From Streptomyces sp. NBC_01445 (GTDB lineage Bacteria; Actinomycetota; Actinomycetes; Streptomycetales; Streptomycetaceae): a stretch of 64,000 nucleotides of DNA. The stretch is from contig NZ_CP109485.1 in assembly GCF_035918235.1 (NCBI RefSeq), positions 10,369,346-10,433,345 on the forward strand. Reading direction: 5' to 3'. The position numbers were made by a program, and so were the translations under genes. The notes under the pieces were generated by a model. The model was not told the origin of the DNA. It made no database searches and worked only from the letters and a program-made list of their open reading frames with translations. This document shows positions 1-7,557 of the stretch, one piece after another. Within the stretch, counting starts at the first letter, position 1. Each line of letters begins with the position of its first letter.

Positions 1-344
1 CGCGGGTAGAAGGCGGCGAGTTCGCCCTGTGATCCTTCGCCGGCGCGGAGGAACGCGGCGACGTACATCTCCGCGAACCCGCCGGGCCCCGCCGTGTCGC
101 CGCTGGAGGACTGCATGGCAGGGGCGGGGTGAGCGCCCGCGGCCGGCTGCGACACGATTGCCCAGCCGCCCAGCAGCGGGCCGGAGATCAGCAGGGCCCA
201 CACCAGGCGCCGCACGACGTTGGTTGCCACCGCGACCGACCCGGTCGACGGCGAGGTCCACCAACCGCTCTGCTCGTCCAGTTCCTGGTCCACTGCGACG
301 TCGGCGCCGGACTGCCGGGCACGCTCCCTTCGGCGGCGCGTCAC
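1..344 (-). CDS. Conjugal transfer protein, TcpC-like (N-terminal part, runs off window)
   Basis: Leftward frame open from a GTG at 344 to the window edge, 114 codons visible. A basic cytoplasmic start (TRRRRERARQ) is followed by one hydrophobic segment at about residues 47-62 (LVWALLISGPLLGGWAIV) and then an external part with GGFAEMYVAAFLRAGEG. This plan, one N-terminal membrane anchor followed by an FAExYVAxxL stretch, is that of actinobacterial TcpC-family conjugation proteins, bitopic components of the type IV-like mating channel. The start GTG overlaps the stop of the upstream gene (GTGA), so the two are probably translationally coupled. The family call rests on the N-terminus only; most of the protein lies outside the window. 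Confidence 0.7.
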   Translation of the reverse strand, partial: MTRRRRERARQSGADVAVDQELDEQSGWWTSPSTGSVAVATNVVRRLVWALLISGPLLGGWAIVSQPAAGAHPAPAMQSSSGDTAGPGGFAEMYVAAFLRAGEGSQGELAAFYP

Positions 345-586
345 GATGCCGCCCTCTGCCACAGAAGCAGCTGCCGCTGCTGCTCGGCCGTATCTAGCTG
401 CGCGAAGCGGTCGAACGCCTCGCGCGCCGGGCCTGCCTCGGTCAGGTACTCGCGCGCGATCCGAGCGGTCTGTTCCGTGAACGGCAGCGTCTCCAGCAGA
501 GCGACCAGCCGCTGGACCCGGCCCCGCGCCGCGGCGAGTAGGTCCAGATCTGCCCACTCGGCTGACGCCTTCGCCGTGTGCGTCAT
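341..586 (-). CDS. Small hypothetical protein of the conjugation operon
   Basis: 81 codons from an ATG at 586 preceded by a strong GGAGG site; the upstream-extended frame has no such site. The protein (starts MTHTAKASAEWADLDLLA) is mostly helical, charged and has no membrane segment. It ends LLLWQRAAS and its stop overlaps the start of the TcpC-like gene. I do not recognise the family; position argues for a small cytosolic partner in the conjugation operon. Real gene status is supported by the ribosome site and the coupled overlap. Confidence 0.65.
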   Translation of the reverse strand: MTHTAKASAEWADLDLLAAARGRVQRLVALLETLPFTEQTARIAREYLTEAGPAREAFDRFAQLDTAEQQRQLLLWQRAAS

Positions 587-706
587 CGCCACGGCTCCTC
601 CCTCAAGTCGGAGTGTTCGGCAGACCTTTCGCCGCCGTACACACCCCAAGGAGCCGCACCCCGCAAAACGTGACCGCCAGGGGCGCACCAATTTCCACGC
701 TTCGCA

Positions 707-1510
707 TCACGCGGCGCGCACCCACTCGGCCGCCACCGGCCCAAGCCATCTGACCGCTCGCGAGCGGCGCTTGCGCGCGGCTGGCGTCGCAGCACCCGTG
801 CGCTCGGCTTCTTCGCGGACCATGCTCACGACCGAGCGGGCCTGCTGCAGTGGCAAAGACCCGTGATCGACGCCCCACGCCAGCAGCGCCACCAGCTCGC
901 CCTCGGCGCCATCCAATTCCGCCGTGTCGGCGACCTGTTGGGCCTGGCCCCGCTCGATCAGCAGGTCCTGCGCGACCCGGTCGGCGACATCGTCGTCGGA
1001 GGCCGCAACGTCCCACAGAACATCGAGACGAACCTCGCGCGCCTCGTCCGAGCCAAGCTCCCGGGTCGCGTGGTGCAGCGTCTCCAGCATCACGTTCGCG
1101 GCGACCTTCGCACGGCGGCGCAGCGGGAAGGTCCGCGCGACGACGTACAGGCAGCCGACCACCACCTGCGCCACGTCGTCGAAGTCGCGCCGCGGGGTGA
1201 GCAGCGACTGCGTCAGGCGCACCATGCCAGGCACCATCGCCTGCACGATGACGCGCGCGGCCAGCTGCGCTTGTTGTCCCTCGCCTGCGGCGCGCTCGAG
1301 CAGAGCGATGAGCCATCGGTCGCTGAACGCGGCGTCGCGCCGATCGGCGAGGTAGGCGACGAGCTCGCGCAGCTCCTGCGACAGGTCGCCGGCCGCGGCG
1401 ACGCCGGCCTCCTCGATCCAGCCGCGCACGAGGGCGCCGTTCGCCGGGGTGGCGCACACCAGCGCCCACTCCACGTCCAGTCCCACGAAAACCCGCTGCG
1501 TAGCTCCCAC
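707..1510 (-). CDS. Hypothetical protein, first visible gene of the conjugation operon
   Basis: 267 codons from a GTG at 1510, chosen because AGGGG lies about 8 bases upstream; the longer frame to 1657 adds unrelated, poorly coding residues. The protein (VGATQRVFVGLDVEWALVC...) is soluble and mainly helical with repeated Leu/Ala/Arg runs, and ends in a basic RKRRSRAVRWLGPVAAEW tail. No signal peptide, membrane segment or catalytic motif is visible and I do not recognise the family. It is co-directional with the small gene at 341-586, 120 bases apart, so it probably shares their transcript. A regulator or a cytosolic component of the conjugation machinery are both possible. Confidence 0.6.
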   Translation of the reverse strand: MGATQRVFVGLDVEWALVCATPANGALVRGWIEEAGVAAAGDLSQELRELVAYLADRRDAAFSDRWLIALLERAAGEGQQAQLAARVIVQAMVPGMVRLTQSLLTPRRDFDDVAQVVVGCLYVVARTFPLRRRAKVAANVMLETLHHATRELGSDEAREVRLDVLWDVAASDDDVADRVAQDLLIERGQAQQVADTAELDGAEGELVALLAWGVDHGSLPLQQARSVVSMVREEAERTGAATPAARKRRSRAVRWLGPVAAEWVRAA

Positions 1511-1605
1511 GACACGACCCCTTTTCAAGTGCGTGTCGTGGACTCTCCTCAGCCCCAATGCCCCGCCGAATACCCCAACTACCCGAATGTGCAGGTCAGG
1601 TGCTT

Positions 1606-2040
1606 GCCCAAAGAGTGACCCACCCAGAAACGCGGTGACCCGCGCACCGCAAGGCACCCGACGCTCCCTTCGCGCAGCCGCCCGACCTGGTCGGGTGCGG
1701 GGAACGTGCCACGATTCAGGCGATGCGCCGTCAGGGAGCGCGAGACGGACAGGGCGGGGGAGGCCGGGGATCCGGTCTCAGAGGTGAGGCAGGCATCCGT
1801 CCGCGCCCTGTGGTCTGAGGGAGCGAGACCGCAGTGGAGCGCGGCCGGTCGACGGGGCGTGTTCCCCCTCCACCCGAGCAGGTGGAACGGGCGCCCGCAC
1901 GGGGCACTGTCTGGAGCCGTGCTTGAGGGTGGAACGCAGTGCGCATTACCGCTGCAGCCTGAGCAGTTCCACCCCGTGCAACGGACGCAGTCACGCGCGT
2001 TGCGCAGCACAGTCAGCTATGCCCCAAACAGTGACCCACG
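1606..2040. repeat. Two-copy 18-19 base direct repeat
   Basis: CCCAAAGAGTGACCCAC at about 1607-1623 recurs as CCCAAACAGTGACCCAC at 2023-2039, one mismatch, about 416 bases apart in the same orientation. Both copies lie in the gene-poor stretch upstream of the conjugation operon, which otherwise holds no convincing coding frame. The copies bracket most of the GTTCCAC cluster described separately. Function unknown; a protein binding site is the simplest idea. Confidence 0.55.
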
Positions 2041-2118
2041 CTGGAAAATCGCAGCTCACAGCGTTCCACCCCTGTGGAACGGTGCCGGCCGTGGAACACG
2101 TTGCCGACCCGGTTCCAC
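1882..2118. repeat. Cluster of seven GTTCCAC/GTGGAAC heptamers (candidate centromere or operator)
   Basis: The heptamer occurs at 1882-1888, 1929-1935, 1966-1972, 2063-2069, 2074-2080, 2091-2097 and 2112-2118, in both orientations, in non-coding DNA. Two pairs are inverted: GTTCCAC-CCCT-GTGGAAC (2063-2080) and GTGGAAC...GTTCCAC (2091-2118). The half-site differs by one base from the Streptomyces chromosomal parS half-site GTTTCAC. Clustered inverted heptamers like this suggest cooperative binding by a partition, replication or regulatory protein. No parA/parB or rep gene is visible in the window to confirm a role. Confidence 0.6.
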
Positions 2119-2385
2119 CGGGTGCGTACGAGCACACGCCCGCTGCACGGGCTTCGGGGGCGCGCTGCTGCGCACCTACAGCCGAACTCCGAGCTCTCCC
2201 CAGGACGCGCTGAGCGGCACGGCTTTCGCCGAAGCGGGCGCCTGTAACGGGGCGGCAGTTCAGACAGCTCCGATGCGATGGGCGTACGCCATGGCGCCGG
2301 GTACTGGCCGGGCGCAGCGCACCGGGCAGTTGGGCCCCACGCACCGCGTAGCGGTGTAAAGAGGCACAGTTGTCCGCGTGCAAGC

Positions 2386-2560
2386 GGCGGGCTGCTGATC
2401 GTCGAGTTCGACGCCACCCGCGACGCCCCGCCACTGCTGGAGACCGCGCTGAAGGAGATGGCGCTCAAGACGGTGGTGTACGAGGTGGCCGGACGAGCTG
2501 CCCGTTCCGATGCCGGTCCACATCGCCATCCACGCCCTCACGACGCAGTCTTGTCTGCAT
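2386..2560 (+). pseudogene. Decayed gene fragment, family unknown
   Basis: One frame reads LLIVEFDATRDAPPLLETAL-KEMALKTVVYEVAG and then, after a shift of one base near 2491, a second frame reads DELPVPMPVHIAIHALTTQS. The composition is that of a real protein, unlike the Arg/Pro-rich shadows around it, but no start, no ribosome site and no continuation were found. I take it as the core of a lost gene. Downstream of it lies the 12-base tandem array. Confidence 0.35.
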
Positions 2561-2599
2561 CGAACGGCGTCACCACTGCGGCGGCGGTGCTCGGTGGCG

Positions 2600-2671
2600 G
2601 GTTGCCCTACAGGTTGCTTTTCAGCTTGCGTTCCGGGTTGCCTTCCAAGTTGCTTTCCAGGTTGCCCAATG
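2600..2671 (+). repeat. Tandem array, six copies of a 12-base unit
   Basis: Six contiguous units based on GGTTGCYTTCCA: 2600-2611, 2612-2623, 2624-2635, 2636-2647, 2648-2659 and 2660-2671, each keeping the TTGC core. A unit length near one helical turn and strict head-to-tail order are typical of iterons or partition arrays. It could also be a repetitive peptide region, but no convincing gene encloses it and no ribosome site precedes it. Confidence 0.6.
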
Positions 2672-2952
2672 GCAGTCCACCCCTGATGCACCGTGGGGGC
2701 GTTTTCGCAGGTCGGGGCGTCACGGGGTACTTCGCGTCGATGCCGACACCTCTCTTGTGCGCCAAGAGAGGATGCTCTTCCTTGTCTCGAGGTGGGGCTT
2801 GAACGCCGGGCCTGCTCTGCGACGATCACCTTGTGGACGGCGGAACCGTTACCCGGCAGTCGCGCCTGTCAGCTGGCGGAGCATGACGGCGAAGTTCGGG
2901 GTGTAGGGAAACGGTTGTGGCCACCGCGTTCGGGAGTGGATGAGCGAGGGAG

Positions 2953-3474
2953 CTATGCCATGGGTTCGCCGTTGCGGAGGTAGCGGGCGTGCCTGTCCGC
3001 GATGGCGTCTAGGGCCGCTGTGAACCTGGGCCGGATGCGGTCGCTGAGCTGGCGGCGGGCGGCGTCCGGTGTGAAGAACGCCGCTTCGGCGAGCTCGTCG
3101 TCCTGCGGGGTCAGCCGGTCGGTCTGGTCTTGGGCGAGCGTGCCGCCGTTAAAGATGAACGCGATTTGATCATCCCAAGGCCCGTGTGGGGCGACCCAGT
3201 CGACCACCAGCAGCCCGTGCACGGTGATTCTTAGCCCGAGTTCTTCGATCAGCTCCCGGCCCACCGCGTCCTCGGGTGGCTCGTTCGCTTCTGCCATCCC
3301 TCCGGGCAGGTCCCACCCTGGCTTGTAGGTCGGGTTCACCAGGAGTACGCGTCCGGCTGTATCTCTCAACAGCACGTCGGCGGCCACGCGCTTGCGGGCC
3401 TGCTTGGCGTTTCCCTCTGCGAGGTAGGCGTTCCACGCTTCAGGATCGGCAGGGGTAGGGGTGGTGGGCCTCAT
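2953..3474 (-). CDS. Nudix hydrolase
   Basis: 173 residues, normal Nudix size. The complete Nudix box GX5EX7REUXEEXGU runs from G59 through E65 to REL...EELGL (residues 73-81), the site that binds the metal and the diphosphate. It should hydrolyse a nucleoside diphosphate linked to another moiety; the substrate cannot be read. Its ATG overlaps the TGA of the XRE-TPR regulator upstream (ATGA at 3474-3471), so the two are co-expressed and coupled. Such regulator/Nudix pairs are common in Streptomyces and suggest that the hydrolase makes or removes a nucleotide signal, which is inference. Confidence 0.9.
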   Translation of the reverse strand: MRPTTPTPADPEAWNAYLAEGNAKQARKRVAADVLLRDTAGRVLLVNPTYKPGWDLPGGMAEANEPPEDAVGRELIEELGLRITVHGLLVVDWVAPHGPWDDQIAFIFNGGTLAQDQTDRLTPQDDELAEAAFFTPDAARRQLSDRIRPRFTAALDAIADRHARYLRNGEPMA

Positions 3475-4739
3475 GCCGGGATGCCTCCCGATTGCGGAGC
3501 GATGAGATCAGCTAGGAGCAGCATTCTCGCTCTGCGTGCTTCGTCGAAGCGAACTAGGTATTCCCGTACCGGTGGATATCTCTTGTGGTGCTCCAGCAGA
3601 CGACGGAGCTCGTCAAGCTGCTGGACGACCCGAACCGATGCCATGGTCGGGCTCGTGGTCAGCAGCACATGTGCGGTGTGCACGGCTGCGTCCAGCTCTC
3701 CGCGGCGTACCTGGATGTCCACCACAGTGATCTGGCTGAGGGCGAGCGATCGCGCCCGCCCGGCCTGGGCGCGCAGCGCGACGGCTTGCTCGGCTTGTGT
3801 CAGCGCCTCGTCGAGTCGCTCGAGGTCGCGCAAGATCAGCGCCGACTCGCTTGCGAGAGCGGCAGCGTCGAATGGGCTCAGCCAGGGGTGCGCGGCGTCG
3901 GGGGCTCCCTCTAGGTCGCGCCGGGCCGCTTCGAGGGCGCGGGCGGCTGGAGTGTGCTGCGAGGCTGCGGCCAGAGCGCGGGCCTGCATGGTGTGAAGTC
4001 GCGCGGTCAGCGCCGGAATCCTGGGGCCCTGCGCGGCGAGGTCGAGGCCGGTGCGAGCCCACTGCACGGCCGCCGCCGGGTCGCCGGACTGAAGGGCAAG
4101 GTGGCTGCTGGACGCTGCCACATGGGCGGCGAGCGGAAGATCACCCGAGGTACGCGCCAGTGGCAGGGCGCGGGCGAAGTGGCGGCCGGCACGGGTGTCC
4201 TGCCCGGAGTCGTGGGCCATCCACCCGGCCATTTCGGTTAACGCCGCAGCGGCGGCGAAGACTTGGGGCCCGCTGTCGGTGCTGACGAGCCGAAGCGCTA
4301 CGCGGTCCGACAGGTGTCGCACCACGGCCCCGTAGAGGCGGCCGCCGCCGGTCTGCCGGTCGGCACTGCGGAAGTGGTCCATGGCGGCGAGATCGTCGCC
4401 GTCCGGCGGCGGATGGTCGGCGCGCTGGTGCTCCGGTGCGGTCGGCGCGGGCTCCCAGGCACGGCGGGCCAGCCCCAGCAGGTGACCGGGGATGTGGAAA
4501 GCGTCGGCGAATTGCTCGAACACCGTCAGCTTCTCCACCCGGCTCTTGCCGTTCATGTAGTCGTACAGCCGCCCTTGGGTGATACCGGCGTCGCCGGCGA
4601 TCTGGCGAGTGCTGACGCCCCGGTTGTTGAGGAGCCGGAAGACGGTGCCCATGTCACGTTCTGCACAGGCGCGGAGCAGCCGCTCATCACTGAGTAGCCC
4701 GGCCATGATCGCGCGCGGGTCTGGTGACCGTTGGTGCAT
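3471..4739 (-). CDS. XRE-type helix-turn-helix regulator with TPR-like C-terminal region
   Basis: 422 codons from an ATG at 4739 with GGGGGAG five bases upstream; an in-frame ATG at 4781 is less well placed. Residues 30-60 form a helix-turn-helix (VSTRQIAGDAGITQGRLYDY), followed by an 'EQFADAFHIPGHLLGLARR' tail usual for Streptomyces XRE proteins. The remaining 300 residues are Ala/Leu/Arg-rich helical repeats resembling TPR units (for example LDLAAQGPRIPALTARLHTM). It probably controls the divergent gene chain starting at 4947 and its own operon with the Nudix gene. The 200-base divergent gap should hold its operator. Confidence 0.85.
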   Translation of the reverse strand: MHQRSPDPRAIMAGLLSDERLLRACAERDMGTVFRLLNNRGVSTRQIAGDAGITQGRLYDYMNGKSRVEKLTVFEQFADAFHIPGHLLGLARRAWEPAPTAPEHQRADHPPPDGDDLAAMDHFRSADRQTGGGRLYGAVVRHLSDRVALRLVSTDSGPQVFAAAAALTEMAGWMAHDSGQDTRAGRHFARALPLARTSGDLPLAAHVAASSSHLALQSGDPAAAVQWARTGLDLAAQGPRIPALTARLHTMQARALAAASQHTPAARALEAARRDLEGAPDAAHPWLSPFDAAALASESALILRDLERLDEALTQAEQAVALRAQAGRARSLALSQITVVDIQVRRGELDAAVHTAHVLLTTSPTMASVRVVQQLDELRRLLEHHKRYPPVREYLVRFDEARRARMLLLADLIAPQSGGIPA

Positions 4740-4946
4740 TGGCAACTCCCCCGAGTAGCGGTGAGTCGATGCTATGCCCAAGCGGCGCGGCGTGACTCCG
4801 TCTTGGAGTCACCGTGCGGAGTCTTCTTCGGTCTCGTCTGCGCGTTGACTGAATGTCAGCCGCCCAGGGCGGCAGTCCCGCCCGCAGGTTTCTCCCCTGA
4901 GACAAGTGGGCCGGGGCCATCCAGATTCCGCGAGTGTGAGGCCGCG

Positions 4947-5180
4947 ATGACCACACCGAACAGCACTACCCAGCAGAGCCCCGCCCCGAGAGTGCTCGTC
5001 GATGCGCCGAACATCCACGCGTTGCAGCTCAGCACGGCTCAGCGTGATGGACGCTCGTGCGCCTTGTGCTCGGACTGGGCCTCCGACCGGCACCCGATTC
5101 CGCTGCTCCGAGATGAGGCGGAGCTGCACGCCTGTGAGAACTGCGCCGGACTGTACGGCGTGCCGGGGGTGCCCCAGTGA
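4947..5180 (+). CDS. Small zinc-ribbon-like protein
   Basis: 77 residues from an ATG at 4947. Two CxxC knuckles (CALC near residue 36 and CENC near residue 65) could bind one zinc ion. The N-terminal half is polar (TTPNSTTQQSPAPRVLVDAP). First gene of a chain in which neighbours overlap by about four bases; the stop overlaps the GTG of the next gene (GTGA, 5177-5180). Family not recognised; similar small Cys proteins often sit beside XRE/HATPase regulators in Streptomyces. Confidence 0.65.
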   Translation: MTTPNSTTQQSPAPRVLVDAPNIHALQLSTAQRDGRSCALCSDWASDRHPIPLLRDEAELHACENCAGLYGVPGVPQ

Positions 5181-5557
5181 GGACGGAGCCGCTCTTTGGG
5201 ACCCGGATCGCATTCGTCGAGCACGTCTCCTTCACCCTGAGGCAAGAACTCGCCCCGCATCTACAGGCGAGCGACCCGCCCACTCGGCTAGCCGCTGTGC
5301 GCATCTATTGCAAGACCGAGCCGCCGATCAAAAGGCCTGGGTCAGGTACGTCAGGCGACGTTCGCGCCCGCGAGCACGACGGCCTGGCCACGCCGGCCGA
5401 GGACTGGGAATGGATTCGAGGCAACGCCTGTGCAGGCTGCGGGAGTTCGAAGAACCTGCAGCCCGGTGGATTCGCTTACGTCAAGTTGCGTGGATTACTC
5501 GGCTACGCGGTGCGCGTCTGCCCCAACTGTCCTCAATCTGTTGGGGGCGCGCGGTGA
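5177..5557 (+). CDS. Hypothetical protein with paired CxxC motifs
   Basis: 126 codons from a GTG at 5177. The C-terminal half contains CAGC (in RGNACAGCGSSKNLQ) and CPNC (in VRVCPNCPQS), a plausible zinc-binding pair; the N-terminal half has no visible motif. Coupled to the gene before by GTGA and to the gene after by TGATG at 5555-5559. A nucleic-acid or protein-binding zinc ribbon is the best guess. Confidence 0.65.
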   Translation: MRTEPLFGTRIAFVEHVSFTLRQELAPHLQASDPPTRLAAVRIYCKTEPPIKRPGSGTSGDVRAREHDGLATPAEDWEWIRGNACAGCGSSKNLQPGGFAYVKLRGLLGYAVRVCPNCPQSVGGAR

Positions 5558-6057
5558 TGCCCGCCTTCGGGAGGGCTGAGAGCTGGACGCCGGGCGCCGA
5601 ACCGGGGGAGTGGCTCAAGCGGGCCTGGCTGTTGGGCCGCTGCGGCACCGTCCGCATCACGGGTGCGGAGGTGTTACGGGTCAGTGGCTCCGTGGCGGTG
5701 GCGGCTCTGGCTGTTCTTGAAGCGAGCGGAACGCCGCTGGGGCCGGTCCTGGCCAACCGGGCCCGCTTTACGGCTGAGATCGTCGTCGCAGCGGGCACGG
5801 GAGCTACCTGGCCCGCGCTGCCAGGTACAAACTGCGTCGAGGACGCCGTGATGCGGTGCCCTGCACCGGACGTCACGGCCGCCTGCCGCCGCCGCACGGG
5901 CGGTCGCACTTGGATCTGCGCCCCCGGCCCCGAGAGGCCGGCCACCACCGACAGCGACGTCTTGTGCGAGGCCATCACCAGCGCACTGGTCAAGCTGGCG
6001 TCGCCTTGGTTCGCCCTCGCGCGCCCGGCACGCTCGGGAGGGACGCGCCTCGCATGA
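5557..6057 (+). CDS. Hypothetical protein in the HATPase gene chain
   Basis: 166 codons from an ATG at 5557 preceded by a GGGGG stretch; the longer open frame to the left is the shadow of the preceding genes. The sequence (MPAFGRAESWTPGAEPGEWL) has a hydrophobic, Val/Ala-rich middle but no clear membrane span, and three Cys residues without a CxxC. Family not recognised. Its stop overlaps the ATG of the HATPase gene (ATGA at 6054-6057), so it belongs to the same transcription unit. Confidence 0.6.
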   Translation: MPAFGRAESWTPGAEPGEWLKRAWLLGRCGTVRITGAEVLRVSGSVAVAALAVLEASGTPLGPVLANRARFTAEIVVAAGTGATWPALPGTNCVEDAVMRCPAPDVTAACRRRTGGRTWICAPGPERPATTDSDVLCEAITSALVKLASPWFALARPARSGGTRLA

Positions 6058-6575
6058 AACCGACTCCTTCTCCGTGCTACGACTCCGCCGCGCGAGTACC
6101 ACGCCGTGACATCAAGCCGGTCAACCTGCCAGGTCTGTCCACTGCCCGCCCTGTGGCTGGCCCTTGTCCTCCTTTCCAGCGCAGGCTGGCCTTACCCGGA
6201 GGCTCCCGTTTCAGCGTGGCTCACGCCCGCGCACACACGGTCCATGCTCTGCGGGAGTGGCAGATCGACGACGACATCGTCGAGGCCCTGCGCCTCATCG
6301 TCAGTGAGCTCGTCACCAACGCGATGGTCCACACAGCGAGTCGGACCATCGAGATCACTGTGTCCGTCACCGCCACTGAGGCCATCGTGACCGTCACCGA
6401 CCAGGGACTGTCCGGGACACCCATCGCACGAAGAGCGCGCCCCGAGGAGGAGCACGGACGAGGCCTGGCCCTCGTCGAGGCCCTGGCCACCCGATGGGAG
6501 TCCACACCGCTCGCCGACGGGACCCAAGTTGAGGCCGCGGTCGCTCTCCCTGAGCAGACGGCAGGCGCGCTGTGA
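6054..6575 (+). CDS. HATPase-domain anti-sigma/serine kinase-like protein (RsbW type)
   Basis: 173 residues from an ATG at 6054 with GGGAGG just upstream. It carries the GHKL ATP-binding boxes: N box SELVTNAMVHT, G1 box VTDQGLSGTP and G2 box EHGRGLALVEALATRW. Stand-alone proteins of this kind in Streptomyces bind ATP and act as anti-sigma kinases or regulators; no sigma factor or antagonist is next to it, so its partner is unknown. Coupled by four-base overlaps on both sides, which ties it to the small zinc proteins and to the downstream operon. Confidence 0.85.
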   Translation: MKPTPSPCYDSAARVPRRDIKPVNLPGLSTARPVAGPCPPFQRRLALPGGSRFSVAHARAHTVHALREWQIDDDIVEALRLIVSELVTNAMVHTASRTIEITVSVTATEAIVTVTDQGLSGTPIARRARPEEEHGRGLALVEALATRWESTPLADGTQVEAAVALPEQTAGAL

Positions 6576-7012
6576 CGCGGCGGCAGGCTCCCCACGCACC
6601 TGCCCTCCTCGCGCCGCGGGCGGACCTGACCATGGTCGTGGACCAGACCCCGCCGCAGAAAATCCATGACCGGCAACCTCCCCAAGCGCCGGTGCGCGGT
6701 TCCTTCTGGTGCGATGCCGCCGCTCACCTCTCCGATGGCCGCATGCTCTGGCTGGGCGGACAGGCCTGCTGGACAACTGAGCAGGCCCTGGCCTGGATCG
6801 GATGGCGAGCCGGACACGTTGCCGACCAGCTCGATGACCAACTGGCCCGACCAGTGCGCGCATGGATCCAAGACCACGCCGAGCACCAACGGGCGCGCGC
6901 ACAACTCGCTCGCGGGATCACCTACTCGCTCGTCGTCTGCGACGGCAGCGTCCAGTTCGTCCTGGCAGCCACGCCCGGCGCCTTCGACCCCGACGGAGAG
7001 AGCCCGCCATGA
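6572..7012 (+). CDS. Hypothetical protein
   Basis: 146 codons from a GTG at 6572 that overlaps the HATPase stop (GTGA). The first 40 residues are low-complexity and Pro-rich; the rest is well-formed (VRGSFWCDAAAHLSDGRMLW), with many Trp and His residues, and ends in VCDGSVQFVLAATPGAFDPD. No known motif. It fits the chain of co-expressed small regulatory genes; the first codons could be replaced by a later start. Confidence 0.55.
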   Translation: MTRRQAPHAPALLAPRADLTMVVDQTPPQKIHDRQPPQAPVRGSFWCDAAAHLSDGRMLWLGGQACWTTEQALAWIGWRAGHVADQLDDQLARPVRAWIQDHAEHQRARAQLARGITYSLVVCDGSVQFVLAATPGAFDPDGESPP

Positions 7013-7176
7013 GGCAGGCCCTGCCGTGCCGTCCTCGCGGCACACCCCATAGATCTCTGCCCGGTGGCCCGGATGACTTCGGCCCCGGCCATCGGGCAGG
7101 GCCCAACCCCGGCGCGCGAGAACCCCATTGCCGGGCCGTTCCACAACTGCCTCAACGGATCACGGAGGAACCATGA
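7009..7176 (+). CDS. Small ORF coupled on both sides (55 residues)
   Basis: An ATG at 7009 overlaps the stop of the gene before (ATGA) and has GGAGAGA about 8 bases upstream; its own TGA overlaps the ATG at 7173 (ATGA). The product is basic and Pro/Gly-rich (starts MRQALPCRPRGTPHRSLPGG) with two Cys. The double overlap is the main reason to accept it; composition alone would not be enough. Confidence 0.4.
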   Translation: MRQALPCRPRGTPHRSLPGGPDDFGPGHRAGPNPGAREPHCRAVPQLPQRITEEP

Positions 7177-7472
7177 CCAACCTCGGGATGCCTACCGTCC
7201 CCCCGCAGACTCGCACGGAACTGACGGGTGGATTCGGGTACGCGTTCAACGGGGCCGCGACGACGGGAAGAGCGCCCAGCCCCTCGGCGTCTGCTTCCGC
7301 GTCACTGGGCGTCCCGTGGCGAACTGGGGCGGGGCCTTTGGATCGTTCGGCAGGCCGGCGCCCTGCGCTCACCTGGTTCGTCAACCGCGACGGCGATGGC
7401 GACGGCGACGGCAAAACCGTCCGCGCCACCATGCGGCAGGGCAGAGCTGTGATGGCGCGGGTCCTGATGTAG
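7173..7472 (+). CDS. Small hypothetical protein, possible peptide precursor
   Basis: 99 residues from an ATG at 7173 with a near-perfect GGAGGAA site. The N-terminal part is Thr/Gly/Ser-rich (LTGGFGYAFNGAATTGRAPS, then a Ser-Ala run), the middle holds the acidic repeat DGDGDGDG, and the end is basic (RATMRQGRAVMARVLM). It stands directly before glycosyltransferase, acyltransferase, aldolase and enolpyruvyl transferase genes in the same direction. A substrate or leader peptide for those enzymes is possible but unproven; it may equally be a conserved protein of unknown function. Confidence 0.5.
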   Translation: MTNLGMPTVPPQTRTELTGGFGYAFNGAATTGRAPSPSASASASLGVPWRTGAGPLDRSAGRRPALTWFVNRDGDGDGDGKTVRATMRQGRAVMARVLM

Positions 7473-7557
7473 CTCCGCTTCCCCAGCATGCGAACCGACA
7501 GCTGATCACCGCCAGGCCGCACCCACCAGCGGCTCAACTCCCATCAGGAGGAACTCT

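Noticed and set aside
2600..2671. CRISPR array
   Set aside because: The 12-base units are contiguous with no spacers.
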